Shown piece by piece: positions 8,452-16,798 of a stretch of 64,000 nt of DNA; the stretch's first letter is position 1, and each line of letters opens with the position of its first letter. This DNA is from Cellulomonas sp. Root485. GTDB lineage: Bacteria; Actinomycetota; Actinomycetes; Actinomycetales; Cellulomonadaceae. The stretch lies in NCBI RefSeq assembly GCF_001426705.1, contig NZ_LMFC01000005.1, forward strand, positions 124,001 to 188,000, written 5' to 3'. The notes beneath the pieces were generated by a model. That model was given only the letters and a program-made list of their open reading frames with translations. It was not told where the DNA came from and ran no database searches. The position numbers were made by a program, and so were the translations under genes.

Positions 8452-9204
8452 TCAGAGGTCCGTCCGACGGCCGCGCTCGAGCACGACGAGCCGGTCCCGG
8501 TGACCGTTCGCCGCGAAGCGCTCCTCGACGGCGGTGAGCGGGTCGACGAAGTGCGCCCAGTCGGTGTGGTGCACGGGGACGATGCGCGCGCCCGGCAGGA
8601 GGTCCGCTGCCGCACTCGCTCGCGCGGCGTCGAGCGTGAGGGGCTCGGCGCCGAACCGGCCGACGTTGGCGCCGCCGACGAACAGGACGGCGAGGTCGAT
8701 ACCGGGGACGCGTCGCGCGATCTCGTCGACCACGTCCAGCGACGCGTTGTCGCCCGACACGTAGACCGTCGGCCACCCCTCGGCCTGCAGCACGAACCCG
8801 GTCACCACCCCGCTGAGCGGCTCGGCACCCTCCGGACCGTGCCGCGCCGGGACGGCGGTCACCGTCACGGCCCCGACGGTCGCCTGCTCCCACGGGACGA
8901 GGCCCTGCACGCCCGGGACCCGGGCGGCCGCGTCCGGCGTCGACAGGACGGACGCCACCGACGCCAGGAGGGTCCGGCCGGCATGGTCCAGGTTGTCCGC
9001 GTGCTGGTCGTGCGAGAGCAGCACGACGTCGACCGGGCCGAGCTCCGCAGGCGACACGGCCGGCCCGACGAGCTTGCGCAGCGTCGTGCCGGTGCCGGGG
9101 TACTCCCCCGGCGGGTCGAACGTCGGGTCGGTCAGGAACGACCGGGCCGCGTAGGTCAGGTGCAGGGTGGGTCCGCCGACGTAGGTCGCGGTGATCGAGG
9201 TCAT
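8452..9204 (-). CDS. MBL-fold metal-dependent hydrolase (UlaG-like)
   Basis: A 250-residue metallo-beta-lactamase-fold protein. The usual HxHxDH motif appears as SHDQHADNLD (near residue 65), a variant of UlaG-like enzymes, and the later metal ligands look present (PARHGP, SGDN, HHTDW). The substrate is unknown; relatives hydrolyse lactones or phosphodiesters. It is divergent from the GlxA-type regulator at 9275 with only 70 bp between, so it may be that regulator's target. Confidence 0.85.
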   Translation of the reverse strand: MTSITATYVGGPTLHLTYAARSFLTDPTFDPPGEYPGTGTTLRKLVGPAVSPAELGPVDVVLLSHDQHADNLDHAGRTLLASVASVLSTPDAAARVPGVQGLVPWEQATVGAVTVTAVPARHGPEGAEPLSGVVTGFVLQAEGWPTVYVSGDNASLDVVDEIARRVPGIDLAVLFVGGANVGRFGAEPLTLDAARASAAADLLPGARIVPVHHTDWAHFVDPLTAVEERFAANGHRDRLVVLERGRRTDL

Positions 9205-9262
9205 GCGACCAGCCTCGGGGTGCCGGTGGGGAACGACCAGTGGCCCGCAGGACGCCGGTCGC

Positions 9263-9268
9263 TAGGAT
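9263..9268 (+). promoter_or_regulatory. -10 element TAGGAT of the GlxA-type regulator (leaderless)
   Basis: TAGGAT ends 6 nt before the ATG at 9275. No ribosome site is present in the short interval, as expected for a leaderless transcript. Confidence 0.5.
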
Positions 9269-9274
9269 CGGGCC

Positions 9275-10225
9275 ATGCACGAGGTTGCCGTCGTCGCGTT
9301 CCCGGGGATCAGCCCGTTCCACCTGTCCGTGCCGTCCACGGTCTTCGCGGCACGCTCCCGCAGCGCACCGACCCCCCGCTACCGGGTGACCGTCTGCACC
9401 GAGGAGCCCGGGGCGCTGGCCACGGACGCCGGCTACGACCTGCTCGTCGCGCGCGGTCTGGACACCCTCGCGGAGGCCCAGACCGTCGTGATCCCCAGCT
9501 GGCGGATCGACCGCGACCCGTCCGACGCGCTGCTCGCCGCGGTCCGCGGCGCCCACGACCGCGGGGCCCGCGTGGTCGGTCTCTGCCTGGGGTCGTTCGT
9601 CGTCGCGGCGGCCGGGCTCGTCGACGGCCGCGAGGTGGCCACCCACTGGTCCGCGGCACCCGAGCTCGCCCGCCGGCACCCGTCGGCGGCCGTGCGGTCC
9701 GACGTGCTGTGGTGCGACCTCGGCGACGTGGTCACCTCCGCCGGGGTCGCGGCCGCGCTCGACTGCTGCCTGCACGTCGTGCGCACCGACCACGGCGCCG
9801 CGTTCGCCGCCGACGTGGCGCGAGCCCTCGTGCTGGCACCCCACCGGGACGGGAGCCAGGCGCAGTACATCCCCGCGCCGATGTCCCCCACCCCCTCGGC
9901 GGACCCGGTCGAGGTCGCGATGGGCTGGGCGACCGCGCGGCTCGACGCGCCGCTGGACCTGGACACCTGGGCGCAGAGCGTGCACCTGTCGCGGCGGACG
10001 TTCACGCGCCAGTTCCGCGCACGGACCGGCGCGAGCCCGTCGCAGTGGCTCCTGCTGCAGCGCCTGGTGCGCGCCCGCGTGCTGCTGGAGTCGACCGACG
10101 CGCCCGTCGAGCACGTCGCTGCGGCCGCAGGCTTCGGCTCGTCGGCGGCGCTGCGGCAGCACTTCGCACGCGCGTTCCGCACCAGCCCCCGCCAGCACCG
10201 GGCGGCGTTCCGCACGTCCCCCTAA
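9275..10225 (+). CDS. GlxA-family regulator (DJ-1/PfpI domain plus AraC helix-turn-helix)
   Basis: A 316-residue regulator. The N-terminal half is a DJ-1/PfpI amidotransferase-like domain with the nucleophile-elbow sequence GLCLGSF (near residue 108); the C-terminal ~100 residues hold the two AraC helix-turn-helix motifs (LSRRTFTRQFRARTG; AAAGFGSSAALRQHFARAF). In this family the DJ-1 part usually senses a metabolite rather than acting as an enzyme. The likely target is the divergent MBL-fold gene. Confidence 0.92.
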   Translation: MHEVAVVAFPGISPFHLSVPSTVFAARSRSAPTPRYRVTVCTEEPGALATDAGYDLLVARGLDTLAEAQTVVIPSWRIDRDPSDALLAAVRGAHDRGARVVGLCLGSFVVAAAGLVDGREVATHWSAAPELARRHPSAAVRSDVLWCDLGDVVTSAGVAAALDCCLHVVRTDHGAAFAADVARALVLAPHRDGSQAQYIPAPMSPTPSADPVEVAMGWATARLDAPLDLDTWAQSVHLSRRTFTRQFRARTGASPSQWLLLQRLVRARVLLESTDAPVEHVAAAAGFGSSAALRQHFARAFRTSPRQHRAAFRTSP

Positions 10226-10245
10226 ATCATGTCGGTGGTCGGTCC

Positions 10246-10251
10246 TACGGT
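10246..10251 (+). promoter_or_regulatory. -10 element TACGGT before the leader ORF
   Basis: TACGGT ends 6 nt before the ATG at 10258, the same spacing as at several other leaderless starts in the window. It predicts that the transcript begins at the leader ORF rather than at the transporter GTG. Confidence 0.45.
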
Positions 10252-10257
10252 GGCGTC

Positions 10258-10290
10258 ATGCGTTCCCGTTCTCTCTCGATGCCCTCGTGA
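10258..10290 (+). CDS. Ten-codon leader peptide upstream of the EamA transporter
   Basis: ATG at 10258 opens a 10-residue ORF, MRSRSLSMPS, whose TGA (10288-10290) overlaps the GTG start of the transporter at 10287 as GTGA. A TACGGT hexamer lies 6 nt before the ATG, and there is no clear ribosome site at the transporter GTG. The layout suggests that ribosomes start on the leaderless mini-ORF and re-initiate on the transporter. The peptide is Ser/Arg-rich but has no obvious stalling run. It could also be chance. Confidence 0.4.
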   Translation: MRSRSLSMPS

Positions 10291-11201
10291 GCCGCCGCGG
10301 TTGGATCCTCCTGGTCGCCGTCGGAGTCATCTGGGGCGTCCCGTACCTGCTGATCAAGATCGCCGTCACCGACGTCACGCCGGTCATGGTCGTGTTCGTG
10401 CGGACCGCGCTCGGCGCCCTGCTGCTCCTGCCCTTCGCGCTGCGCGGCGGTGGCCTGCGGGTGCTGCGCGGCCACTGGCCGGCGGTGCTCGGGTTCGCGG
10501 TGCTCGAGATCGTGCTGCCGTGGATCCTGCTGTCGAACGCCGAACGCACGCTGTCCAGCTCGACCACCGGACTGCTCGTCGCGACCGTGCCGATCGCCGC
10601 GGTGATCCTCGGCCGGCTGGTGGGCGACCGCCGTCCCGTGGCACTCGTGCGCTGGGTCGGCCTGCTCGTGGGCCTCGGCGGCGTGGCGCTGCTCCTCGGC
10701 CCGGGGGCAGCAGGTGGGGACCCGTGGGCCGTCGCCCAGGTGCTCCTCGCGGCCCTCGGGTACGCGGCCGCCCCGATCATCGCGGACCGTGCGCTGCGTG
10801 ACGTGCCCGCCATCCCGCTGACGGCCACCTGCCTGGGCATCACCGCGCTCGCCTACGCGCCGGTCGTGCTCGTGACCGGTCCCCACGAGTGGCCACCCGT
10901 GGACGCGGTCCTGGCCCTCGTCGGCCTCGGCGCGCTCTGCACCGCGCTGGCGTTCGTGCTGTTCTTCCGGCTGATCGTCGAGGTCGGCGCCGCCCGCTCC
11001 ACCCTCGTCGCCTACCTCAACCCCGTCGTGGCCGTGGCGCTCGGTGCCCTGGTCCTCGACGAGGCGATCACGATCACCGTGCTCGCGGCGACGGCCCTCA
11101 TCCTCGTCGGCTCGGCAGCAGCCTCGAGGCGACCGCGCTCCGTGGCACCGACCGCCGACGACGTCGCGACGGCCGACGAGGTCAGGGTCACCCCGACCTG
11201 A
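10287..11201 (+). CDS. EamA/DMT-superfamily transporter
   Basis: A 304-residue membrane protein with ten hydrophobic segments in two EamA repeats (about 5-135 and 148-285). Features such as GVIWGVPYLLIKIAV and SNAERTLSSSTTGLLVATVP are typical of the drug/metabolite transporter superfamily, whose members export amino acids, nucleotides or other small metabolites. The substrate cannot be assigned. The last ~20 residues are a polar tail. Its GTG overlaps the stop of a 10-codon leader ORF. It ends convergently with rnj, with a hairpin between them. Confidence 0.9.
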   Translation: MSRRGWILLVAVGVIWGVPYLLIKIAVTDVTPVMVVFVRTALGALLLLPFALRGGGLRVLRGHWPAVLGFAVLEIVLPWILLSNAERTLSSSTTGLLVATVPIAAVILGRLVGDRRPVALVRWVGLLVGLGGVALLLGPGAAGGDPWAVAQVLLAALGYAAAPIIADRALRDVPAIPLTATCLGITALAYAPVVLVTGPHEWPPVDAVLALVGLGALCTALAFVLFFRLIVEVGAARSTLVAYLNPVVAVALGALVLDEAITITVLAATALILVGSAAASRRPRSVAPTADDVATADEVRVTPT

Positions 11202-11208
11202 CGAACGA

Positions 11209-11239
11209 CGGCCCCGCCCTGCGTGGCAGAACGGGGCCG
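11209..11239. terminator. Hairpin between the convergent EamA and rnj genes
   Basis: CGGCCCCG (11209-11216) pairs with CGGGGCCG (11232-11239), and the loop contains a second small hairpin CTGC-GTG-GCAG. There is no U-run, which is usual for actinobacterial terminators; it could serve both strands. Confidence 0.55.
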
Positions 11240-11254
11240 AACGGTCCGGGCGTA

Positions 11255-12940
11255 TCAGGCCTCGACGACCACCGGGATGATCATCGGCCGGCGGCGCAGG
11301 CGGTTGGACACCCAGCGCCCGACGACGCGACGCATGACCTGCTGGAGGACGTGCGCGTCGGAGTTGCCGTTGCGGGCCGACTCCTCCAGCGCCGCGGTGA
11401 GCTCCGGGAGGATGTCGTCGAACACCGCGTCCTGCTCGGCGAACCCGCGGGCGTGGATCTGCGGGCCGGCGAGCACCTTGCCGTCGGCGGAGCTGACCAC
11501 CGCGAAGATCGAGATGAAGCCCTCGTCGCCGAGGATCCGGCGGTCCTTGAGCTCGACCTCGGTGATCTCCCCGACGCTGGACCCGTCGACGTACACGTAT
11601 CCGCAGGGCACGGCACCGACGATCCGCGCGCGGCCGTCGATCAGGTCGACCACCACACCGTCCTCGGCGAGCACCACCCGGTCGGCCGGGATGCCGGTCT
11701 GCACCGCGAGCGCCGCGTTGGCCACGAGGTGCCGGATCTCGCCGTGCACGGGCATGACGTTGCGCGGCTTGAGGATGTTGTAGCAGTACAGGAGCTCGCC
11801 GGCGCTGGCGTGCCCGGAGACGTGCACCTTGGCGTTGCCGGAGTGCACGACGCGCGCGCCGAGCCGGGTCAGGCCGTTAATCACGCGGAAGACGGCGTTC
11901 TCGTTCCCGGGGATCAGCGACGACGCCATGATCACGGTGTCGCCGGGGCCGACCGAGACCTTGTGGTCGTTGTTGGCGATCCGGGACAGGGCGGCCATCG
12001 GCTCACCCTGGGAGCCGGTGCACATGAGCACGATCTCGTCGTCGCGCAGGGTGTCGACCTGCTTGAGGTCGATCAGCACGCCCTCGGGCACCTTGAGGTA
12101 CCCCAGGTCGGCGGCGATGCCCATGTTGCGGACCATCGACCGGCCGACGAGCGCGACGCGGCGCTGGTGCGTGTAGGCCGCGTCGAGCACCTGCTGGACG
12201 CGGTGCACGTGGGACGCGAACGACGCGACGATGATCCGCTTGGTGGAGTCCGCGAAGACCTGGTCCAGGACCGGGCCGATCCCCCGCTCCTGCGCCACGA
12301 ACCCGGGCACCTCGGCGTTGGTCGAGTCGACCATGAACAGGTCGACGCCACGCTCACCGAGCCGGGCGAACGCGCGCAGGTCGGTGATCCGGCCGTCGAG
12401 CGGCAGCTGGTCCATCTTGAAGTCGCCGGTGTGCAGCACGGTGCCGGCGGCGGTGTGCACGGCCACGGCGAGCGCGTCGGGGATGGAGTGGTTCACGGCG
12501 ACGAACTCGCACTCGAACCCGCCGAACCTCGCGGTCTGCCCCTCGCGCACCTCGCGCGTGACGGGCTGGATGCGGTGCTCCTTGAGCTTCGCCTCGATGA
12601 ACGCGAGCGTCAGCCTGGAGCCGACCAGAGGGATGTTCTTGCGCAGGCGCAGCAGGTACGGGACGGCACCGATGTGGTCCTCGTGCCCGTGCGTGAGGAT
12701 GATCGCCTCGATGTCGTCGAGCCGGTCCTTGATGTACTCGAAGTCGGGGAGGATCAGGTCGACGCCGGGCTGGTGGTCCTCGGGGAACAGGACGCCGCAG
12801 TCGATGACGAGCAGACGTCCGGCGTGCTCGAGGACGGCCATGTTGCGGCCGACCTCGCCGAGCCCACCCAGTGCGACGACGCGCAGGGCGCCGTCCGGCA
12901 GTGCCGGCGGCAGGGTGAGCTCGGGATGCGGGTGACTCAT
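11255..12940 (-). CDS. rnj: Ribonuclease J
   Basis: A 561-residue beta-CASP ribonuclease that degrades and matures RNA with 5'-exonuclease and endonuclease activity. The metal motif THGHEDHIGA is near residue 85, followed by beta-CASP motifs (MCTGSQGEP; VHVSGHA) and a C-terminal domain. Length matches the family. The ATG has an AGGAGT site just upstream and lies 16 bp after dapA, so the two are probably cotranscribed; rnj next to dapA is the usual actinobacterial arrangement. Confidence 0.96.
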   Translation of the reverse strand: MSHPHPELTLPPALPDGALRVVALGGLGEVGRNMAVLEHAGRLLVIDCGVLFPEDHQPGVDLILPDFEYIKDRLDDIEAIILTHGHEDHIGAVPYLLRLRKNIPLVGSRLTLAFIEAKLKEHRIQPVTREVREGQTARFGGFECEFVAVNHSIPDALAVAVHTAAGTVLHTGDFKMDQLPLDGRITDLRAFARLGERGVDLFMVDSTNAEVPGFVAQERGIGPVLDQVFADSTKRIIVASFASHVHRVQQVLDAAYTHQRRVALVGRSMVRNMGIAADLGYLKVPEGVLIDLKQVDTLRDDEIVLMCTGSQGEPMAALSRIANNDHKVSVGPGDTVIMASSLIPGNENAVFRVINGLTRLGARVVHSGNAKVHVSGHASAGELLYCYNILKPRNVMPVHGEIRHLVANAALAVQTGIPADRVVLAEDGVVVDLIDGRARIVGAVPCGYVYVDGSSVGEITEVELKDRRILGDEGFISIFAVVSSADGKVLAGPQIHARGFAEQDAVFDDILPELTAALEESARNGNSDAHVLQQVMRRVVGRWVSNRLRRRPMIIPVVVEA

Positions 12941-12956
12941 GTGACTCCTGGTGGGA

Positions 12957-13874
12957 TCAGCGCACGACGACGTCGAGCAGCCCGGCGGCCCGCAGGCCGT
13001 CGCGGATCAGCGCGAGCTCGTCGTCGGTCGCGGGGACGAGCGGGAGGCGCACCGAGCGCTCGGGCAGGATGCCCAGCACCTGGAGCGCGGCCTTCGCGGC
13101 GACGGCCTGGAAGCCGGCACCGTTGAGTGCGTCGATCGCGGGAATGATCGATCGGAAGGTCTGGAGGGCCGCCGTGTGGTCGCCGGCGTCGAACGCGGCG
13201 ACGATCTCGGCGAGCTGGCGGCCCACGACGTGGCCCGAGACGCTGACGATGCCCACGGCACCGTGCGCCAGCAGGCTCAGCAGGGCGCTGTCGTCGCCGG
13301 AGTACCAGGCCAGGCCGGTCTCGGCGATCGCCTTGGCCGCGGCGTACGTGTCGCCGCCGGCGTCCTTCATGGCGATGACCCGGTCGTGGGCCGCGAGCGC
13401 GGCGATGGTCGCCGGTGCGAAGCGGACGGCCGTGCGGCCGGGGACGTCGTAGAGCATCACGGGCAGGTCCGTAGCGTCGGCGACGGCCTCGACGTGCCGG
13501 CGGACGCCGTCCTGCGACGGGCGCGAGTAGTACGGGCTGACGACGAGCAGGCCGTGCGCACCGGCCTCGGCCGCCTGCTCCGCCATGCGGACGGCGTGCG
13601 CGGTGTCGTTCGATCCGGCACCGGCGATGACGGATGCACGGTCGCCGACGGCCTCGACGACGGCCCGGACCAGCTCCGCCTTCTCGGGTGCGTGCGTCGT
13701 CGACGCCTCGCCCGTCGTGCCGTTGAGCACGAGCCCGTCGTTGCCGTGGTCCACGAGGTGCTTCGCCAGCTGCACGGCCCCGGCGAGGTCGACCGCGCCG
13801 TCCGCCGTCATCGGCGTGACCATCGCGGTGAGCACGGACCCGAACGGGCGGGTGGGCGTGGAGGTGCGCGGCAT
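12957..13874 (-). CDS. dapA: 4-hydroxy-tetrahydrodipicolinate synthase
   Basis: A 305-residue TIM-barrel enzyme that condenses pyruvate with aspartate semialdehyde in lysine/diaminopimelate synthesis. Hallmarks are LNGTTGEASTT, LYDVPGRTAV and the Schiff-base lysine in VIAMKDAGGD. The ATG is preceded 6 nt upstream by TACCGT (13881-13886), so the message may be leaderless. It leads the dapA-rnj pair; dapB is 6 kb away at 19564, separated by accessory genes. Confidence 0.96.
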   Translation of the reverse strand: MPRTSTPTRPFGSVLTAMVTPMTADGAVDLAGAVQLAKHLVDHGNDGLVLNGTTGEASTTHAPEKAELVRAVVEAVGDRASVIAGAGSNDTAHAVRMAEQAAEAGAHGLLVVSPYYSRPSQDGVRRHVEAVADATDLPVMLYDVPGRTAVRFAPATIAALAAHDRVIAMKDAGGDTYAAAKAIAETGLAWYSGDDSALLSLLAHGAVGIVSVSGHVVGRQLAEIVAAFDAGDHTAALQTFRSIIPAIDALNGAGFQAVAAKAALQVLGILPERSVRLPLVPATDDELALIRDGLRAAGLLDVVVR

Positions 13875-13924
13875 GGGGCCACGGTACCGCCCCCGGCCGG
13901 GGCGCCGTCCTGCGGTTTCGCCTT

Positions 13925-14425
13925 TCAGGCGCGCAGGTACGACTCGAACCGGAACCGCGTGCCGCCGGCCGACGAGACGTGCCAGCCGTGGTCGGGATCG
14001 ACGTTCGCACGCCGCCAGGTGCCGCGGTCGAGGGCCGGGGCACGCGTGTCGCCGCCGACGTCGAGCGACACGACCGTGAGCTCGACGCGTTGTGCGAGCG
14101 GGAGGAACGTCCGGTAGACCTCTCCCCCACCGATCACCCAGGCGTCGCGGTCCCCGACCCGTCGGAGGGCCTCGTCGACCCCGTGCACGACGAGCGCGCC
14201 CGCGGCCTCGAACCCGGGCGTCCGGGTGAGCACGATGTTGTCGCGGCCGGGCAGCGGACGGAACCGCGCGGGCAGCGACGACCACGTGGCGCGGCCCATG
14301 ATCACGGGGTGCCCGCGCGTGAGGTCGCGGAAGTGGGCCATGTCCTCCGGGATGTGCCACGGCAGCGTGCCGTCGCGCCCGATGATCCCGGTGGGGGTCT
14401 GGGCCCAGACGAGCGCCAGGCTCAC
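13925..14425 (-). CDS. folA: Dihydrofolate reductase
   Basis: A 166-residue enzyme that reduces dihydrofolate with NADPH. Seen: VWAQTPTGIIGRDGTLPWHIPEDMAHFR (split by the conserved Trp and Asp/Glu substrate site), HPVIMGRATWSSL and VIGGGEVY. The GTG start overlaps the thyA stop by 4 bp; thyA oxidises folate and folA regenerates it, so the coupling is functional. The C-terminus ends FRFESYLR, typical of the family. Confidence 0.95.
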   Translation of the reverse strand: MSLALVWAQTPTGIIGRDGTLPWHIPEDMAHFRDLTRGHPVIMGRATWSSLPARFRPLPGRDNIVLTRTPGFEAAGALVVHGVDEALRRVGDRDAWVIGGGEVYRTFLPLAQRVELTVVSLDVGGDTRAPALDRGTWRRANVDPDHGWHVSSAGGTRFRFESYLRA

Positions 14426-15225
14426 ACCGCCACCGGGGCCTTGATGGCCGGGTGGTACTGGTAGTCCACGACCTGGACGTCGTCGAACGTGTAGTCGAAC
14501 AACGAGTCGGCCTTGCGCAGCTCGAGCGTCGGCGCCGGGTACGGCGTCCGGCTCAGCTGCTCGCGGACCTGGTCGACGTGGTTGTCGTAGATGTGGCAGT
14601 CGCCGCCGGTCCACACGAAGTCGCCCACCTCGAGGCCCACCTGCTGGGCGACCATGTGGGTCAGCAGCGCGTACGAGGCGATGTTGAACGGCACTCCGAG
14701 GAACAGGTCGGCGGAGCGCTGGTAGAGCTGGCAGGAGAGCTTGCCGTCGGCGACGTAGAACTGGAAGAACGCGTGGCACGGCGCGAGCGCCATCGAGGGG
14801 ATGTCGGCCACGTTCCACGCGGACACGATGTGCCGGCGCGAGTCGGGGTCCCGGCGCAGGTTGGCCAGCAGCTCGGTGATCTGGTCGATGTGGCCGCCGT
14901 CGGGCGTCGGCCAGCTGCGCCACTGCACGCCGTACACCGGGCCCAGCTCGCCGTCCGGACCGGCCCACTCGTCCCAGATGGTCACGTTGTTCTCGTGCAG
15001 GTACGCGACGTTCGACTCGCCCCGCAGGAACCACAGCAGCTCGTGCACGATCGAGCGCAGGTGCACGCGCTTGGTGGTGACCAGCGGGAACCCCGCCGAC
15101 AGGTCGAAGCGCATCTGGTGGCCGAACACGCTGCGTGTTCCCGTCCCCGTGCGGTCCGCCTTCGGGGTGCCGGTCTCGAGCACGAGCCGCAGGAGGTCCT
15201 CGTACGGGGAGGCAGTCTCGGTCAT
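14422..15225 (-). CDS. thyA: Thymidylate synthase
   Basis: A 267-residue enzyme that methylates dUMP to dTMP using methylene-tetrahydrofolate. The nucleophile cysteine is in SMALAPCHAFFQFYV, and the folate and nucleotide sites RRHIVSAWNVAD, QRSADLFLGVPFNIASYA and DCHIYDNH are intact. ATG 15225 is preferred to ATG 15234 because TACGAT (15233-15238) overlaps the latter and sits 7 nt from the former, indicating a leaderless start. First gene of thyA-folA. Confidence 0.96.
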   Translation of the reverse strand: MTETASPYEDLLRLVLETGTPKADRTGTGTRSVFGHQMRFDLSAGFPLVTTKRVHLRSIVHELLWFLRGESNVAYLHENNVTIWDEWAGPDGELGPVYGVQWRSWPTPDGGHIDQITELLANLRRDPDSRRHIVSAWNVADIPSMALAPCHAFFQFYVADGKLSCQLYQRSADLFLGVPFNIASYALLTHMVAQQVGLEVGDFVWTGGDCHIYDNHVDQVREQLSRTPYPAPTLELRKADSLFDYTFDDVQVVDYQYHPAIKAPVAV

Positions 15226-15232
15226 GCGCGCC

Positions 15233-15238
15233 ATCGTA
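15233..15238 (-). promoter_or_regulatory. -10 element TACGAT of thyA (leaderless)
   Basis: TACGAT on the minus strand ends 7 nt before the ATG at 15225. It overlaps an upstream in-frame ATG, which argues for 15225 as the real start. Confidence 0.5.
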
Positions 15239-15283
15239 GGTCGCCGCCGGCGGCGGGTCCGCGCGCCGACGCGCCGCGAACGA

Positions 15284-15289
15284 CATACT
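15284..15289 (+). promoter_or_regulatory. -10 element CATACT of the semialdehyde dehydrogenase gene (leaderless)
   Basis: CATACT ends 7 nt before the ATG at 15297, with no ribosome site between. It is back to back with the thyA promoter. Confidence 0.45.
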
Positions 15290-15296
15290 GGCGGGT

Positions 15297-16769
15297 ATGA
15301 CGCCGCCGTCCCTGCCGCCCACCGTCGCCGCCCACGTCCCCACGGGGGTCCTGATCGACGGGGCGTGGCGCCCCGCGAGCACCGGGCGGACGTTCGAGGT
15401 CGCCGACCCCGCCACCACCGAGACGCTCTTCGACGTGGCCGACGGCGGCGAGCAGGACGCGCTCGCCGCACTGACAGCCGCCGACGGTGCGTTCCCGGAG
15501 TGGCGGGCGACCGCGCCGCGCGTGCGCGCCGAGCTGCTGCGGGCGGTGTTCGAGACGCTGACCGCGCGCACGGAGGACATCGCCGCGCTGGTGACGGCCG
15601 AGGGTGGCAAGCCGCTGGCCGAGTCCCGCGCCGAGGTGGCCTACGGCGCGGACTACGTCCGGTGGTACTCCGAGCAGGCCGTCCGCTTCGACGGGCTGGC
15701 CCGCCGCGCGCCGTCGGGCGCCAACCACCAGCTCGTCCTGCGCCGGCCCGTCGGTCCCGCGCTGCTCATCACGCCGTGGAACTTCCCGATCGCGATGATC
15801 GCCCGCAAGGTCGCCCCCGCGCTGGCCGCCGGGTGCACCGTCGTCATCAAGCCCGCCCAGCTGACCCCGCTCACCACGGCCTACGTCGCCGAGATCATCC
15901 GTGAGGAGCTCGAGGGACGCGGCCTGCCGACGGGCGTCATCAACGTCGTGCCGTCGGCGTCGGCGCGCACCATCTCGGGTCCCTTGCTGGCCGACCCGCG
16001 GCTGCGCAAGCTGTCGTTCACCGGTTCGACCGAGGTGGGCGCCGCCCTGCTCAAGGCGTCGGCGGACAACATCCTGCGCACCTCGATGGAGCTGGGCGGC
16101 AACGCGCCGTTCCTCGTGTTCGAGGACGCCGACATCCCCGCCGCCGTGCAGGGCGCCGTCCAGGCCAAGATGCGCAACGCGGGCCAGACCTGCGTCGCCG
16201 CCAACCGGTTCCTGGTGCACGCGTCCGTTGCCGAGGAGTTCACCGCGGGCCTCACCGAGGCGTTCGACAAGCTCGTGATCGGGCACGGCGCCGACGAGGG
16301 CACCACCGTCGGCCCGCTCATCGAGTCCTCGGCCGTCGACCGCGTCGAGGAGGTCGTCGCGGAGGCGGTCGACGCCGGCGCGCGCGTCCGCATCGGCGGC
16401 GACCGGCCCGACCGGCCCGGCTACTTCTACGCGCCGACGGTCCTCGACCGCGTCTCCGCCGACCTGCGCGTGATCACCGAGGAGACGTTCGGCCCGGTCG
16501 CCCCCGTGGTGACGTTCGGCTCCGAGGACGAGGGGGTCGCCCTGGCGAACTCGACGCCGTTCGGGCTCGTGGCCTACGCGTACACGCGGGACATCGCCCG
16601 GGTGATGCGCCTGGCGGAGTCGGTGGAGACCGGGATGCTCGGGGTGAACCGCGGGCTGGTGTCCGACGCGAGCGCACCGTTCGGCGGCGTGAAGTCCTCG
16701 GGCCTGGGGCGCGAGGGCGGCGAGGCCGGCATCGAGGAGTATCTCGACAGCGTGTACGTGGCGATCTGA
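15297..16769 (+). CDS. gabD: NAD(P)-dependent succinate-semialdehyde dehydrogenase
   Basis: A 490-residue aldehyde dehydrogenase. It has the fold-defining TPWNFP, the general base in MELGGNAPFLVFEDADI, the cofactor-loop FTGSTEVG and the catalytic cysteine in NAGQTCVAANRF, a combination typical of succinate-semialdehyde dehydrogenases. This enzyme completes GABA breakdown to succinate, whose earlier steps (gabT, aminobutyraldehyde dehydrogenase) are in the 49.5-61.3 kb block. Other aldehydes are possible substrates. Confidence 0.88.
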   Translation: MTPPSLPPTVAAHVPTGVLIDGAWRPASTGRTFEVADPATTETLFDVADGGEQDALAALTAADGAFPEWRATAPRVRAELLRAVFETLTARTEDIAALVTAEGGKPLAESRAEVAYGADYVRWYSEQAVRFDGLARRAPSGANHQLVLRRPVGPALLITPWNFPIAMIARKVAPALAAGCTVVIKPAQLTPLTTAYVAEIIREELEGRGLPTGVINVVPSASARTISGPLLADPRLRKLSFTGSTEVGAALLKASADNILRTSMELGGNAPFLVFEDADIPAAVQGAVQAKMRNAGQTCVAANRFLVHASVAEEFTAGLTEAFDKLVIGHGADEGTTVGPLIESSAVDRVEEVVAEAVDAGARVRIGGDRPDRPGYFYAPTVLDRVSADLRVITEETFGPVAPVVTFGSEDEGVALANSTPFGLVAYAYTRDIARVMRLAESVETGMLGVNRGLVSDASAPFGGVKSSGLGREGGEAGIEEYLDSVYVAI

Positions 16770-16798
16770 CGCGAGGCGCCTGTGTCACAGTTGCCCGC

